A DNA stretch of 64,000 nt from a virus. The notes beneath the pieces were generated by a model, which was not told where the DNA came from, searched no databases, and worked only from the letters and a program-made list of their open reading frames with translations. Of this stretch, positions 8,301-15,880 are shown piece after piece. Every line of letters begins with the position of its first letter. Within the stretch, counting starts at the first letter, position 1. The stretch is from IMG/VR virus record IMGVR_UViG_3300023184_000024, positions 62,001 to 126,000 of that record; one strand, given 5' to 3'. Both the position numbers and the translations under genes were made by a program.

Positions 8301-9790
8301 AAATTAAAGATCTAATATTAAAAGAAACAACTTTGGGTGGATTTCCAGTCAAGGTATTGAACATCCAAGATCAAGGTGTTGAAGAAGCTGGCAATGCCAA
8401 TAGTGGACGTCGTGGGCCAATGTCACCGCCAGACAATGCTCCGGTTACACCCGGACGAGTAGAAAAAACTGCCACAGGTATAAAACATCATGCTGACCCA
8501 AGTCGGTATGGTGGTCACAGTCCCAAACCTGAAGATGATCGTTTATTGGGCACACAACAAAGATGGAGATTGGATCGTGCTGTTCGTGGTGTGGCCGAAG
8601 GCACAGAAAAACGCTGTCTGCAATGTGGTATGAAGAACTGTAAATGCCCCGGAGACAGTTGCAAGTGCAAACCCGTTGCAGGATGGATTCCTGGTAAAGG
8701 TTTCAAGAAAGCCATAGAAGAAGCAATCAAGCTCAATGCACCACAGAAGTCATGGTCCAAGCAAGACATGCAGGATTACCTGACTCGCATTAAAACAGGT
8801 ACAAAAACCAAACAAGATAGATTCAAGCCTATTATTCACGGCAGCAATGTCAAAGCAATCACAAAAGACGATGGTACAGAAGAATGGGACCTGGAAGATC
8901 TAAAGCGTCAAATCACCACACCACCTAGAGCAATCCTTGGATCAAATGCCAAGATGAGCAAGAGTAAAAAAGAAGGTGCCATCACATACGACTTGACACT
9001 ACCAGCACTAAGCGGTATTGTTGTTGATGAAGACACTGGAGAGTTTGTAGAAATCACCACATGCCCAGGTGCCGGCGAATGTCAACTGTTCTGTTATGCT
9101 AGAAAAGGCGGCTATGTCATGTTCCCTGCCGCATCAATGAGTGCCGCACAAGCATTGAACTTCTTGGTCAATCACCCTGATGAATACATGGCAATGTTTG
9201 ACAGCGAAATCAAAAAAACAAAAGCACTGGCAGACAAAAATGGTATCAAGTTGTTGGTGCGTATTCATGATGCTGGCGACTTTTTCTCTAAAGAATACTG
9301 GGACCTAAGCAAGAAAGTGCAACTTAACAATCCAGATGTACGTTTTTACTTTTACAGCAAAATGGGAGAGCCAGTAACTGATCCAAATACGCCGTCTAAT
9401 ACATTGCCCAACTTCAGCGATGGTGGTGCCAAGAGTCGTGAAGTTAAGAAAGTTGAACTTTACAGAAATGCTGGCAAGAACTTAAAAGGTGCACCAACTA
9501 TTCCCAAAGACATGTTCCGCGAGTTGTTTGTTACTGATGCCAAAGGCAAATACGTCAAGGATGAACAAGGTCGCACACAGGTTAAAAGCCCAGAAGCATG
9601 GGAAAACTTTAAACAGAAGTTATCTACAAAATACAACATTGACCCTGGGTCAATTATCACATACGACCAAATGAATCGTATTCCCGAAGGACCCAAACCC
9701 AAATGGAACGTAGTTGTGTTCCCTGCAGGTCATGGTGACTTGGGTGCAACCCGACTTGATGTACAAAATCAATTTTTAATGTTCCACTGA
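8297..9790 (+). CDS. gp88-like protein with cysteine-rich N-terminal segment
   Basis: 497 aa. The region from about residue 195 to the end, with CPGAGECQLFCYARKGGY near residues 255-272 and RIHDAGDFFSKEYW near 320, resembles the phage gp88 family, whose function is not established. Residues 108-127 hold a tight cysteine cluster (CLQCGMKNCKC, then CKC) that looks like a zinc knuckle. Cleavage-like junctions occur at V28-E-E30/A31 and V99-A-E101/G102, placing the cysteine module and the gp88 domain as separate pieces. N-terminus MKIKDLILKE is a looser version of the targeting peptide in neighbouring genes. Starts inside the stop of the preceding gene. Confidence 0.65.
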   Translation: MKIKDLILKETTLGGFPVKVLNIQDQGVEEAGNANSGRRGPMSPPDNAPVTPGRVEKTATGIKHHADPSRYGGHSPKPEDDRLLGTQQRWRLDRAVRGVAEGTEKRCLQCGMKNCKCPGDSCKCKPVAGWIPGKGFKKAIEEAIKLNAPQKSWSKQDMQDYLTRIKTGTKTKQDRFKPIIHGSNVKAITKDDGTEEWDLEDLKRQITTPPRAILGSNAKMSKSKKEGAITYDLTLPALSGIVVDEDTGEFVEITTCPGAGECQLFCYARKGGYVMFPAASMSAAQALNFLVNHPDEYMAMFDSEIKKTKALADKNGIKLLVRIHDAGDFFSKEYWDLSKKVQLNNPDVRFYFYSKMGEPVTDPNTPSNTLPNFSDGGAKSREVKKVELYRNAGKNLKGAPTIPKDMFRELFVTDAKGKYVKDEQGRTQVKSPEAWENFKQKLSTKYNIDPGSIITYDQMNRIPEGPKPKWNVVVFPAGHGDLGATRLDVQNQFLMFH

Positions 9791-9791
9791 A

Positions 9792-10853
9792 ATGCGATCA
9801 CAAGAATTCATACGTGAGTACAAAGAAAAATTCAACCAGGCTGTGATGCAGCCGGGGTTCAAGTTCAGCCAGGAAATCAACGGTGTTGTTTATAAAGTAA
9901 TTAATAAAATAGGCATGCCCGAAATGCTGGCACTAGACAAACAAGGTCAAGTAATCGGCGCCGCAACATTTTGGAAACACCCTACTCAAACCGGATTAGA
10001 AAGCCTGAGCACACACGTAGACCAAGCATGGCAAGGCAAGGGCATTGCCGCAAACATGTATGCTGTGATGCGCATGCTGGGAGTAAACATATCGCCATCG
10101 TCTAATAGAACTAACATGGGCAAGGCCATGTGGGCCAAATGGAGCCGACAAGGTGATGCTAAACATCTAAAGAATTTAAATCCACGAACCAAAGAGCAAG
10201 ATCTAGCAGAAGGCCTGTCACATCCAGTTATCTGTGTTGATGTACAGCCAGAATACAACGGAGGACCATGGCCGCCTGCCAATCCAAAGTTTGTTCAAAT
10301 AATGAATTTTGTACAAAAACAAACTGGCCCTGTGCTGTTCTTTGTCAATGCCGAAGATCAAGGCTTGAGTGGAGATTCCGTTCAACAAATACAACAATTC
10401 TGGGACGAAACCTTGGGCACAGAAGGTGAAGAAGGTGAGGACGAGAATGGTGATTACTATTACAACGAGCCGGAGAGCCCGATTGACTGGCGCCGCTTTG
10501 AAATAGTAGACAAGGGCTACGGATACTTGCGTTCATGGATGGATCACGGAATTGAACCAAGTACCATCGTTGCAACCATACGTGAAATGTACGCACAACA
10601 AGTCTCAGACACTAGAGACCTAGAGTTCCCTGCCTTTAATCGTCGTACTACTACACAAAGTTTAATTCAAGGTGCCATAGAAGAAATGCAAGATGATCCA
10701 ATGACTGTGGGCTGGGCCAGTGTTGGTCAACTAAAGCGTTTTAACGGTGCCTACTTGGTTGGTGGTGGCAGAGAAGAATGCCTGCGTGAAGTAGAATTAT
10801 TAATGAATGCGTTTAATATTAAATATAAACGTATAGATAGCTTGGTGTATTAA
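9792..10853 (+). CDS. GNAT-like acetyltransferase module fused to an unknown module
   Basis: 353 aa. N-terminus MRSQEFIRE is of the capsid-targeting type. Residues about 50-125 look like a GNAT N-acetyltransferase (LSTHVDQAWQGKGIAANMYAVM, with the Q/R-x-x-G-x-A-like acetyl-CoA loop QGKGIA). L138-A-E140/G141 is a good match to the T4 prohead-protease consensus and separates this from a second module (about 141-353, beginning HPVICVDVQPEYNGG) of unknown function. The same GNAT pattern recurs in the gene at 11336. It starts 2 bases after the previous stop and abuts the next gene, so it belongs to the same operon. Confidence 0.65.
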   Translation: MRSQEFIREYKEKFNQAVMQPGFKFSQEINGVVYKVINKIGMPEMLALDKQGQVIGAATFWKHPTQTGLESLSTHVDQAWQGKGIAANMYAVMRMLGVNISPSSNRTNMGKAMWAKWSRQGDAKHLKNLNPRTKEQDLAEGLSHPVICVDVQPEYNGGPWPPANPKFVQIMNFVQKQTGPVLFFVNAEDQGLSGDSVQQIQQFWDETLGTEGEEGEDENGDYYYNEPESPIDWRRFEIVDKGYGYLRSWMDHGIEPSTIVATIREMYAQQVSDTRDLEFPAFNRRTTTQSLIQGAIEEMQDDPMTVGWASVGQLKRFNGAYLVGGGREECLREVELLMNAFNIKYKRIDSLVY

Positions 10854-11339
10854 ATGAGAGCACAAGAGTTTATCACCGAAGGCAAGTTAAGTGTAGATGT
10901 GCCCAACGAAGCGTGGTTACAAGACAAGATTGACTATGCCAAAAGCAAAGGTCGTAACAGTTACGGTGTTCCATATATGGGTAGTACTACTGCTTCTGTT
11001 CAAGGAACTCCACCTAGAGTGCGTGTAATGAGATTAGCATCATTGCCGGGTATGCGCCATGAACAAACCAATGTGCGTCAAGATGACCTAAAGTGGTTGA
11101 TGGACTACATGGAACGCACAGGCAAGTTGCCACCCATGGGCAGTAACCCCGACCAAGAATACTTGCCCTACATCATGGTGGCATACAACGGTGAAGCATG
11201 GGTCAACGAAGGCAATCATCGTATCATGGCCGCTTATAGATTAAACTGGCAGGACATGCCCATTGAAATACGCTACTTTGATGGCGGCGAAAGAATTGCA
11301 ACAGGGCCAATGGCACCAGGCAAGATTGGACTAGCATGA
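10854..11339 (+). CDS. Capsid-cargo-like protein with ParB-like motif
   Basis: 161 aa. N-terminus MRAQEFITE/G fits the I-x-E/G protease site. The C-terminal half contains NEGNHRIMAAYRL, resembling the GxxR/NHRxxAA substrate loop of ParB/sulfiredoxin-like domains. Such domains can bind or cut DNA or use nucleotide triphosphates; activity here is not predictable. No ribosome site beyond coupling: the ATG follows the previous stop directly (TAA ATG). I infer an injected protein. Confidence 0.55.
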   Translation: MRAQEFITEGKLSVDVPNEAWLQDKIDYAKSKGRNSYGVPYMGSTTASVQGTPPRVRVMRLASLPGMRHEQTNVRQDDLKWLMDYMERTGKLPPMGSNPDQEYLPYIMVAYNGEAWVNEGNHRIMAAYRLNWQDMPIEIRYFDGGERIATGPMAPGKIGLA

Positions 11340-11914
11340 GAGCCCAAGAGTTTGTTACTGAAACAATAAATCCAGATATTCTCAACAAGAGATTCCGGCA
11401 CAAACAAGTAATTGGTGATTACACTTACACAGCGTCAGTTGAGATGTTTATAGGTGAGCCGTTGTTGAACATCAAGGTTTATAATGGTGACACCGAAATA
11501 GGGCATGCCATGTTTGAAGTATTTCACTGGGAAGACCAACCATCTAAAAGCCACATAGAAAGCGGTGGCACCGAAGTTGATCCAAAATACAGAAACAAAG
11601 GTGTTGCTTCTACAATGTATGCCTATGCAAAAATGTTGGGCAATGATATTAGAGCCAGTTCTAATAGAACACCTCAAGGTAAGGCAATGTGGGCAGCCTG
11701 GGAAAAGTCGGGCGATGCGCAACACATAACTAGACCAGTTGAAGAAAACTTTGCAGATGGCAAAAAGCCTGGACGCAAAGGACTAGCCAAACGCTCAGGT
11801 GTTGACTGTAAACAAAGCGTGACCAAACTGCGTAACATTGCTGCCAACAGTTCTGGCGAACGACAAAGAATGGCACACTGGTGCGCCAACATGAAATCAG
11901 GCAAGAAAAAATGA
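11336..11914 (+). CDS. GNAT-like acetyltransferase with basic C-terminal module
   Basis: 192 aa. MRAQEFVTE start of the capsid-targeting type. Residues about 80-120 (EVDPKYRNKGVASTMYAYA) carry the RNKGVA acetyl-CoA loop of GNAT enzymes and are followed by IRASSNRTPQGKAMWAAW, closely matching ISPSSNRTNMGKAMWAKW in the 9792 product, so the two are paralogs. The last 50 residues are very basic and Cys-containing (KKPGRKGLAKR ... MKSGKKK), a separate small domain that could bind nucleic acid. Overlaps both neighbours by 4 bases. Confidence 0.65.
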   Translation: MRAQEFVTETINPDILNKRFRHKQVIGDYTYTASVEMFIGEPLLNIKVYNGDTEIGHAMFEVFHWEDQPSKSHIESGGTEVDPKYRNKGVASTMYAYAKMLGNDIRASSNRTPQGKAMWAAWEKSGDAQHITRPVEENFADGKKPGRKGLAKRSGVDCKQSVTKLRNIAANSSGERQRMAHWCANMKSGKKK

Positions 11915-12108
11915 AAGCACAAGAGTTTATAACCAGGCCCAAACTCAAAGTTTATGCGGTAAAGATAAAACTACCACAGGGCGGATATAATAACATTGTT
12001 GACACAACTGTGATGGCAAAAAACCCTGAAATGGCTCGTCGTATTTTGCGTACCCAATATAATAATGCCAACATAATTGTGGGCCAGCCCAAAGAAATCA
12101 AACAATAA
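11911..12108 (+). CDS. Small protein with degenerate capsid-targeting N-terminus
   Basis: 65 aa. Start chosen at ATG 11911, overlapping the previous stop (ATGA), because MKAQEFITR matches the N-termini of its neighbours. Here Arg replaces the Glu after which the protease would cut, so it may stay uncleaved. The rest (VYAVKIKLPQGG..., AKNPEMARRILRTQY) resembles small phage proteins of unknown function. Confidence 0.6.
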   Translation: MKAQEFITRPKLKVYAVKIKLPQGGYNNIVDTTVMAKNPEMARRILRTQYNNANIIVGQPKEIKQ

Positions 12109-12116
12109 ATTCACGC

Positions 12117-12122
12117 TAAATA
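12117..12122 (+). promoter_or_regulatory. T4-late-like promoter TAAATA (leaderless context)
   Basis: GCTAAATACTGC ends 4 bases before the GTG start at 12127, so a transcript begun in the usual late position would start at or within the start codon. Confidence 0.45.
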
Positions 12123-12126
12123 CTGC

Positions 12127-12432
12127 GTGGATAATATATTTGTACAAGCTTGTTTTGACCTGCACTGTGAGTGGAAGGAAACTCCCCCATCGTATCGTGT
12201 TTTTGTAAACAACGAATTGTTTACAGAGCGAACGTATGTATGGACTGACTACTACTTAACAGAAATGTTGCAAATTGAAGCTCCTGCAGGACATTATCAA
12301 ATAACAATAGTTCCAATGGGGCCCGAAGCCGATACATTGATTGTCAACAATTGGGACATAGAATACGGAACTGCTCGATGGCTTACAAAAGAGTCTGAGT
12401 CATTTAAAAACACCTTGGAAATACACCCATGA
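12127..12432 (+). CDS. Hypothetical beta-rich protein, GTG start
   Basis: 101 aa (GTG start). Begins DNIFVQACFDLHCEWKETPP and continues with a regular alternation of hydrophobic and polar residues, suggesting a small beta-sandwich. Aromatic-rich (YVWTDYYLTEML). Similar short beta proteins occur near structural genes of T4-like phages, but no function is assigned. The gene overlaps the next by 4 bases. No ribosome site is visible. Confidence 0.55.
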   Translation: MDNIFVQACFDLHCEWKETPPSYRVFVNNELFTERTYVWTDYYLTEMLQIEAPAGHYQITIVPMGPEADTLIVNNWDIEYGTARWLTKESESFKNTLEIHP

Positions 12433-12599
12433 GATGGCGAGAAATAATGGAAAATATCAGCTCAGGGACCACTGGGGCCGGGTCAATTTCTGTGGTCAGC
12501 AATCCCATTGGGAAAGTAATTACCAGAACAGAGAATAAAAAAATAGGTAAATATTCTAATAGTCCAAACCCAACACCGTACAGTAAGAAAAAGGAATAA
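12429..12599 (+). CDS. Small basic protein MRWREIMENIS...
   Basis: 56 aa: ATG 12429, stop TAA 12597-12599. Overlaps the stop of the preceding gene. N-terminus MRWREIMEN is shaped like the capsid-targeting peptides upstream (x-R/K-x-x-E-I/F-x-E), followed by a Ser/Thr/Gly stretch (ISSGTTGAGSIS) and a basic tail. I infer another small internal protein; no domain recognised. Confidence 0.5.
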   Translation: MRWREIMENISSGTTGAGSISVVSNPIGKVITRTENKKIGKYSNSPNPTPYSKKKE

Positions 12600-12601
12600 G
12601 A

Positions 12602-13042
12602 ATGCTTGCCGAAGATTTAAAAACGTTATTAGCTACCCAATATGCATTGAGCATCAAAGCTCAGAATTTTCACTGGAATGTTGAAGGTCCGGACTTTGCT
12701 GAATACCATGACTTCTTTGCCAACTTCTACGAAGAAGTGTACGGCGCTGTTGATCGCATTGCCGAATATATTCGCACATTGGACGAGTACAGCCCCGGCA
12801 GTTTTGAACGTTTTCAAGAATTGTCAGCTATCCAGGGACAAATAAAAATTCCACGTGCCAGATTAATGATAGAAGAATTACTAAGTGATAACCAGACCAT
12901 GACTGATTTGTTAAACCAATGCTTTTCATCGGCCACGCAAGAAAACAATCAAGGTATTGCCAATTTCATAGCTGAACGGCTAGATGCACACGGCAAACAT
13001 GGCTGGATGTTGAGAAGTTTCCTCAAGGATAACCGGGCATGA
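12602..13042 (+). CDS. Dps-like mini-ferritin
   Basis: 146 aa. The four ferroxidase ligands of Dps are present at the right spacing: H24 (HW motif), H36, D51 and E55 (12, 15 and 19 residues apart as in bacterial Dps). Dps proteins oxidise and store iron as a 12-mer cage, protect DNA from peroxide and may bind DNA. Length is a little below the usual 155-165, without a lysine-rich DNA-binding tail. AAGGA precedes the ATG. It sits at the end of the cargo block. A role in limiting Fenton damage in infected cells is inferred. Confidence 0.85.
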   Translation: MLAEDLKTLLATQYALSIKAQNFHWNVEGPDFAEYHDFFANFYEEVYGAVDRIAEYIRTLDEYSPGSFERFQELSAIQGQIKIPRARLMIEELLSDNQTMTDLLNQCFSSATQENNQGIANFIAERLDAHGKHGWMLRSFLKDNRA

Positions 13043-13524
13043 GCAACGACATTTATAAAATTCTACAAAAGTTTGACGAGGCAGAAACTCCCAAACAACT
13101 TCCAGCTTTGTTTAAACCCAAAAATATTAGTCCTGTGTTAGGCGCCAACAAGGATAAAAAAGATCCCATGGACGGATATCTAGTTGGTGAAGATATTATT
13201 AGCACAGTTAAGAAAAAACTGGGAGATTATCTCAGCAACATCGAAGATGAAATTAAAAAAGATCCAGGACTGATAAAGCAGGAACTTAGTTCGCAGATTG
13301 ATCAGCCGGGACCAGCAGTAAAAACTATAACCACAGATGACGGGAATGAAATTAAAATTCACGGCAACGAAGACGATGGGTTTAGAATAACAATTAAAAA
13401 CAAACCATCTACTGCACACTTTGAAAACTTAGACCATGCTGTCATGGCCTGCGAGATGTTCTGCAATCGTAGAAGAACTCAGAATTTAAATGCAGACTAT
13501 GTGGAAGAAAAAAGCAACATTTAA
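13039..13524 (+). CDS. Hypothetical protein
   Basis: 161 aa, not recognised. Begins MSNDIYKILQKFDEAETPK; the middle is rich in Lys/Asp (DIISTVKKKLGDYLSNIEDEIKKD), and the C-terminus DYVEEKSNI recalls the YVEEGSLK end of the 1411 product. It overlaps the Dps gene by 4 bases, so it is co-translated with it. Confidence 0.6.
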   Translation: MSNDIYKILQKFDEAETPKQLPALFKPKNISPVLGANKDKKDPMDGYLVGEDIISTVKKKLGDYLSNIEDEIKKDPGLIKQELSSQIDQPGPAVKTITTDDGNEIKIHGNEDDGFRITIKNKPSTAHFENLDHAVMACEMFCNRRRTQNLNADYVEEKSNI

Positions 13525-13535
13525 TTCCACAGCGG

Positions 13536-13562
13536 TTGACATTTTCTTGTTACGTTGATAAT
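13536..13562 (+). promoter_or_regulatory. Possible promoter TTGACA / GATAAT
   Basis: TTGACA at 13536-13541 lies upstream of GATAAT (13557-13562, 15-base spacer). The proposed TTG start of the next gene overlaps the -10, so either a leaderless message or a different -10 would be needed. Weak. Confidence 0.3.
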
Positions 13563-14319
13563 AATAAACTTTTTGCCTGGTGCTCTTGGGTTTTTAACTC
13601 TCAAGACTATTCATGCGCATTGGCCTACCCACTTTTTCTACGACAAGATTCACGACAATAGTACGTCAAACAATCACTCTGTACAGCCTAATTTATTTCT
13701 ATCAAACCAATCAGAAATAACCACTGGTCAATTGTCATTGTTGGATCAATTGTCCAAAACTCCGTCAATTGTGTTGGTACACAATCTAAAACTAATTCCC
13801 AGCAACATCATTGACAAATCTAATGTCTTTACAATTTCCTGCGATGTAGGCGCAGTTCGACAAGCTAATTTTTTATATTGGTTTAAAAATACAAAGTCTA
13901 CTTTTGAGTGGGTGCAACGTCAGAAACAATTTGATTTTTACCAGGCCGCATACCAAGAATTAGTGCGAATGTATCAACAACCGGACACTGTAGATCTAGG
14001 AACCTGCGTTGATTTTTGGAAGTTAAATCAGGTTGATTCGTTGATTCCTTTGCTGGATGCTGTTAAAAATGAGTACCAAATAGACCCGTATATTTTAAAG
14101 CATAAATGGTATGTTGATAATTACAATAGATCAGTTTCGCCAATGCATGAGAACTTGAAGATTTACAATTATTTCATAGAACTATTGCATGAATTAGATG
14201 AAAACCCAACTGAACTTCTAGGGCATCCTTACCAGGAAATATTAACTGCTGAATCCAGAGAAAAGTTAAAAACATGTATTGACTTTTTTCATCAGCTGTA
14301 TAAAAATCAAACTACATAA
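13555..14319 (+). CDS. Hypothetical protein, paralog of the 27370 product
   Basis: 254 aa with TTG start. The start is set by likeness of IIINFLPGALGF to INIIFVPGTFGT at the N-terminus of the 27370 product; the upstream frame is closed at 13537. The small Gly-rich loop after a first beta strand and the later EILT/EILSNPxxS-like segments recall sulfotransferase-like P-loop proteins, but the match is weak. Function unknown. Confidence 0.5.
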   Translation: MIIINFLPGALGFLTLKTIHAHWPTHFFYDKIHDNSTSNNHSVQPNLFLSNQSEITTGQLSLLDQLSKTPSIVLVHNLKLIPSNIIDKSNVFTISCDVGAVRQANFLYWFKNTKSTFEWVQRQKQFDFYQAAYQELVRMYQQPDTVDLGTCVDFWKLNQVDSLIPLLDAVKNEYQIDPYILKHKWYVDNYNRSVSPMHENLKIYNYFIELLHELDENPTELLGHPYQEILTAESREKLKTCIDFFHQLYKNQTT

Positions 14320-14322
14320 ATA
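14317..14322 (+). promoter_or_regulatory. T4-late-like promoter TAAATA
   Basis: CATAAATACAAC overlaps the stop of the preceding gene, 25 bases before ATG 14347. Unlike the leaderless cases it leaves room for a ribosome site (ACTGGAGATAAC). Confidence 0.5.
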
Positions 14323-14346
14323 CAACGTTACTGGAGATAACAAAAA

Positions 14347-14946
14347 ATGACTAATCGAACTCTTGCAATTAAAGGTGTAGGCTTTCACGCTACACAAGCC
14401 TCTGTACGTGTAAAAATAGATGGAAATATAGTGTATGAAGGGCCTGTGCTCACTGATACCACAAACCCTTACAATCTACAAGGATCCCCGTTGATGACTG
14501 CCTTGGAAAACGGCGTACCAGTGCTTACACCAGTTTACTCCTGGGAAGAATCCATGGAATTTGCTGGTACGCACCAGTTGGAAATCATGGCCACAGCTGG
14601 AGACTTTTTGTACACTCATGCGCAATCAAATTTCATGCCAGTTGCTTTGAAAACTAACCCCACTGAGATGTTTTCCACTAGAAAAGCTATATGGATCAGT
14701 TGTTTTGCACAAGAGCAATCACCGGGCAACATTTATAGAGACCCAAACAGCAATGTTGTCATTGATGGCATTGAACAAGGAAGAACTGTGATTAGCTCCA
14801 ATCAGCACTACGGTCAATTTTATCGTGGTATCCAAGAAGGCAAGACTTTGACCTGCACTCTCAATATTTCTGCGGGTCTTGAAGAGCCATTATTTGCCCC
14901 ACCATGGGATTATACTATGGGTAGTTACTACGGATTTGAAGTTTAA
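14347..14946 (+). CDS. Hypothetical beta-rich protein
   Basis: 199 aa. The N-terminal 40 residues (VRVKIDGNIVYEGPVLTDT) look like a small beta-sandwich similar to the partial protein at the left edge. It has a late-type promoter and a good ribosome site (TGGAGATAAC), pointing to late expression and possibly a virion role. No known domain recognised. Confidence 0.6.
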   Translation: MTNRTLAIKGVGFHATQASVRVKIDGNIVYEGPVLTDTTNPYNLQGSPLMTALENGVPVLTPVYSWEESMEFAGTHQLEIMATAGDFLYTHAQSNFMPVALKTNPTEMFSTRKAIWISCFAQEQSPGNIYRDPNSNVVIDGIEQGRTVISSNQHYGQFYRGIQEGKTLTCTLNISAGLEEPLFAPPWDYTMGSYYGFEV

Positions 14947-15028
14947 TCAACCTTAAACTACAATGGCGGCTGCTGCCAGGAGTCATAGGTCGCTACCTTG
15001 TGACGCCAAGTGAGCACAAACAACATCA

Positions 15029-15493
15029 ATGAATATCTGCCAGGTTCCATATCGAGCTCTCACCATAGACTTCGACGGTAATTGTTTTATTTGTCATCAT
15101 GCCAAATGGCTGCCCATGCCGGTTGGAAGAATCGAAAATATCACCGATTTACGCAATGTTTGGTCAAGCCCAATTGCACGTATGCTCCAACAAGACATCG
15201 AATTAAACCGATTCACTTGGTGTGCTACCAAACATTGTGGCATATTAAAACAACATCAGCAACTCGACCACTATCAAATCACAGTGATGTTAGATGGTTT
15301 AGCAGAGGATTCAGAATTAAATTGCACCATTGATCGGTTAAACAAACTGTTCTATCTACTTGACCAATTTACAGAATCGTGTATAATTAAAATCATAGGA
15401 ACAACATCAACTTTGGATTCTACAATTGTATCGTTGATCAACACTTATACTCCAACCAACCCCAAGCAAATTTTAAATATTCAATTAACCTAA
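15029..15493 (+). CDS. Stand-alone SPASM-like cysteine protein
   Basis: 154 aa. The first 65 residues (ALTIDFDGNCFICHHAKW ... VGRIENITDLRNVWSSP ... CATKHCGILK) match the layout of the SPASM auxiliary iron-sulfur region of peptide-modifying radical SAM enzymes (DGxxxxC, GNI-x-D-like, cysteines spaced later), but no radical SAM core precedes it. It could partner another radical SAM protein such as the one at 414, or be a decayed remnant. No clear ribosome site upstream. Confidence 0.5.
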   Translation: MNICQVPYRALTIDFDGNCFICHHAKWLPMPVGRIENITDLRNVWSSPIARMLQQDIELNRFTWCATKHCGILKQHQQLDHYQITVMLDGLAEDSELNCTIDRLNKLFYLLDQFTESCIIKIIGTTSTLDSTIVSLINTYTPTNPKQILNIQLT

Positions 15494-15497
15494 ATAA

Positions 15498-15526
15498 TTG
15501 ACTTTTGTTTGGCCACACTGTATACT
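15498..15526 (+). promoter_or_regulatory. Sigma70-type promoter TTGACT-17-TATACT
   Basis: -35 TTGACT 15498-15503, -10 TATACT 15521-15526, spacer 17. Drives the DsbA-like gene. Confidence 0.7.
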
Positions 15527-15544
15527 AGAACACAAGGAGAAATT

Positions 15545-15805
15545 ATGTTAGAAAAAACTTTTAATGGTGAACAAAAAATCAAGCTCACTCAACTGATCAA
15601 TGAAGGTATGCAGGTCATGCACGAAGTGGAAACACTCAATGCTGGTCTCAGTGATACCATCAAAGCAATAGCCGAAGAACTTGAAGTCAAACCCAGTGTG
15701 CTTAAAAAAGCCATCAGGGTAGCACACAAAGCAGAGTTTGGCAAGACGCAACAGGAACAGGTTCTTCTTGAAACAATTTTGACCACAGTCGGCAAAACTT
15801 TGTAA
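15545..15805 (+). CDS. dsbA: DsbA-like small double-stranded DNA-binding protein
   Basis: 86 aa. Start chosen at ATG 15545 behind AAGGAGAAATT. Length and sequence style (LTQLINEGMQVMHEVETLNAGL, AIAEELEVKPSVLKKAIRVAHK) fit the T4 DsbA family of double-stranded DNA-binding proteins linked to late transcription. The helix-turn-helix-like EELEVKPSVLKKAI supports DNA binding. It has its own strong promoter and precedes DNA polymerase. Identification by eye; moderately sure. Confidence 0.7.
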   Translation: MLEKTFNGEQKIKLTQLINEGMQVMHEVETLNAGLSDTIKAIAEELEVKPSVLKKAIRVAHKAEFGKTQQEQVLLETILTTVGKTL

Positions 15806-15880
15806 ATAATTTATCAATGTATCGCCTACAGTACAGGCATGTAGAATGGTATGTGTGGGCCATAAGCCACCAGGAGCACA

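Noticed and set aside
14963-15013. 16-codon frame MAAAARSHRSLPCDAK
   Set aside because: Too short, no ribosome site, and low-complexity; not reported as a gene.
15491-15496. TAAATA near the end of the SPASM-like gene
   Set aside because: Overlaps the stop codon and the -35 of the dsbA promoter; likely chance.
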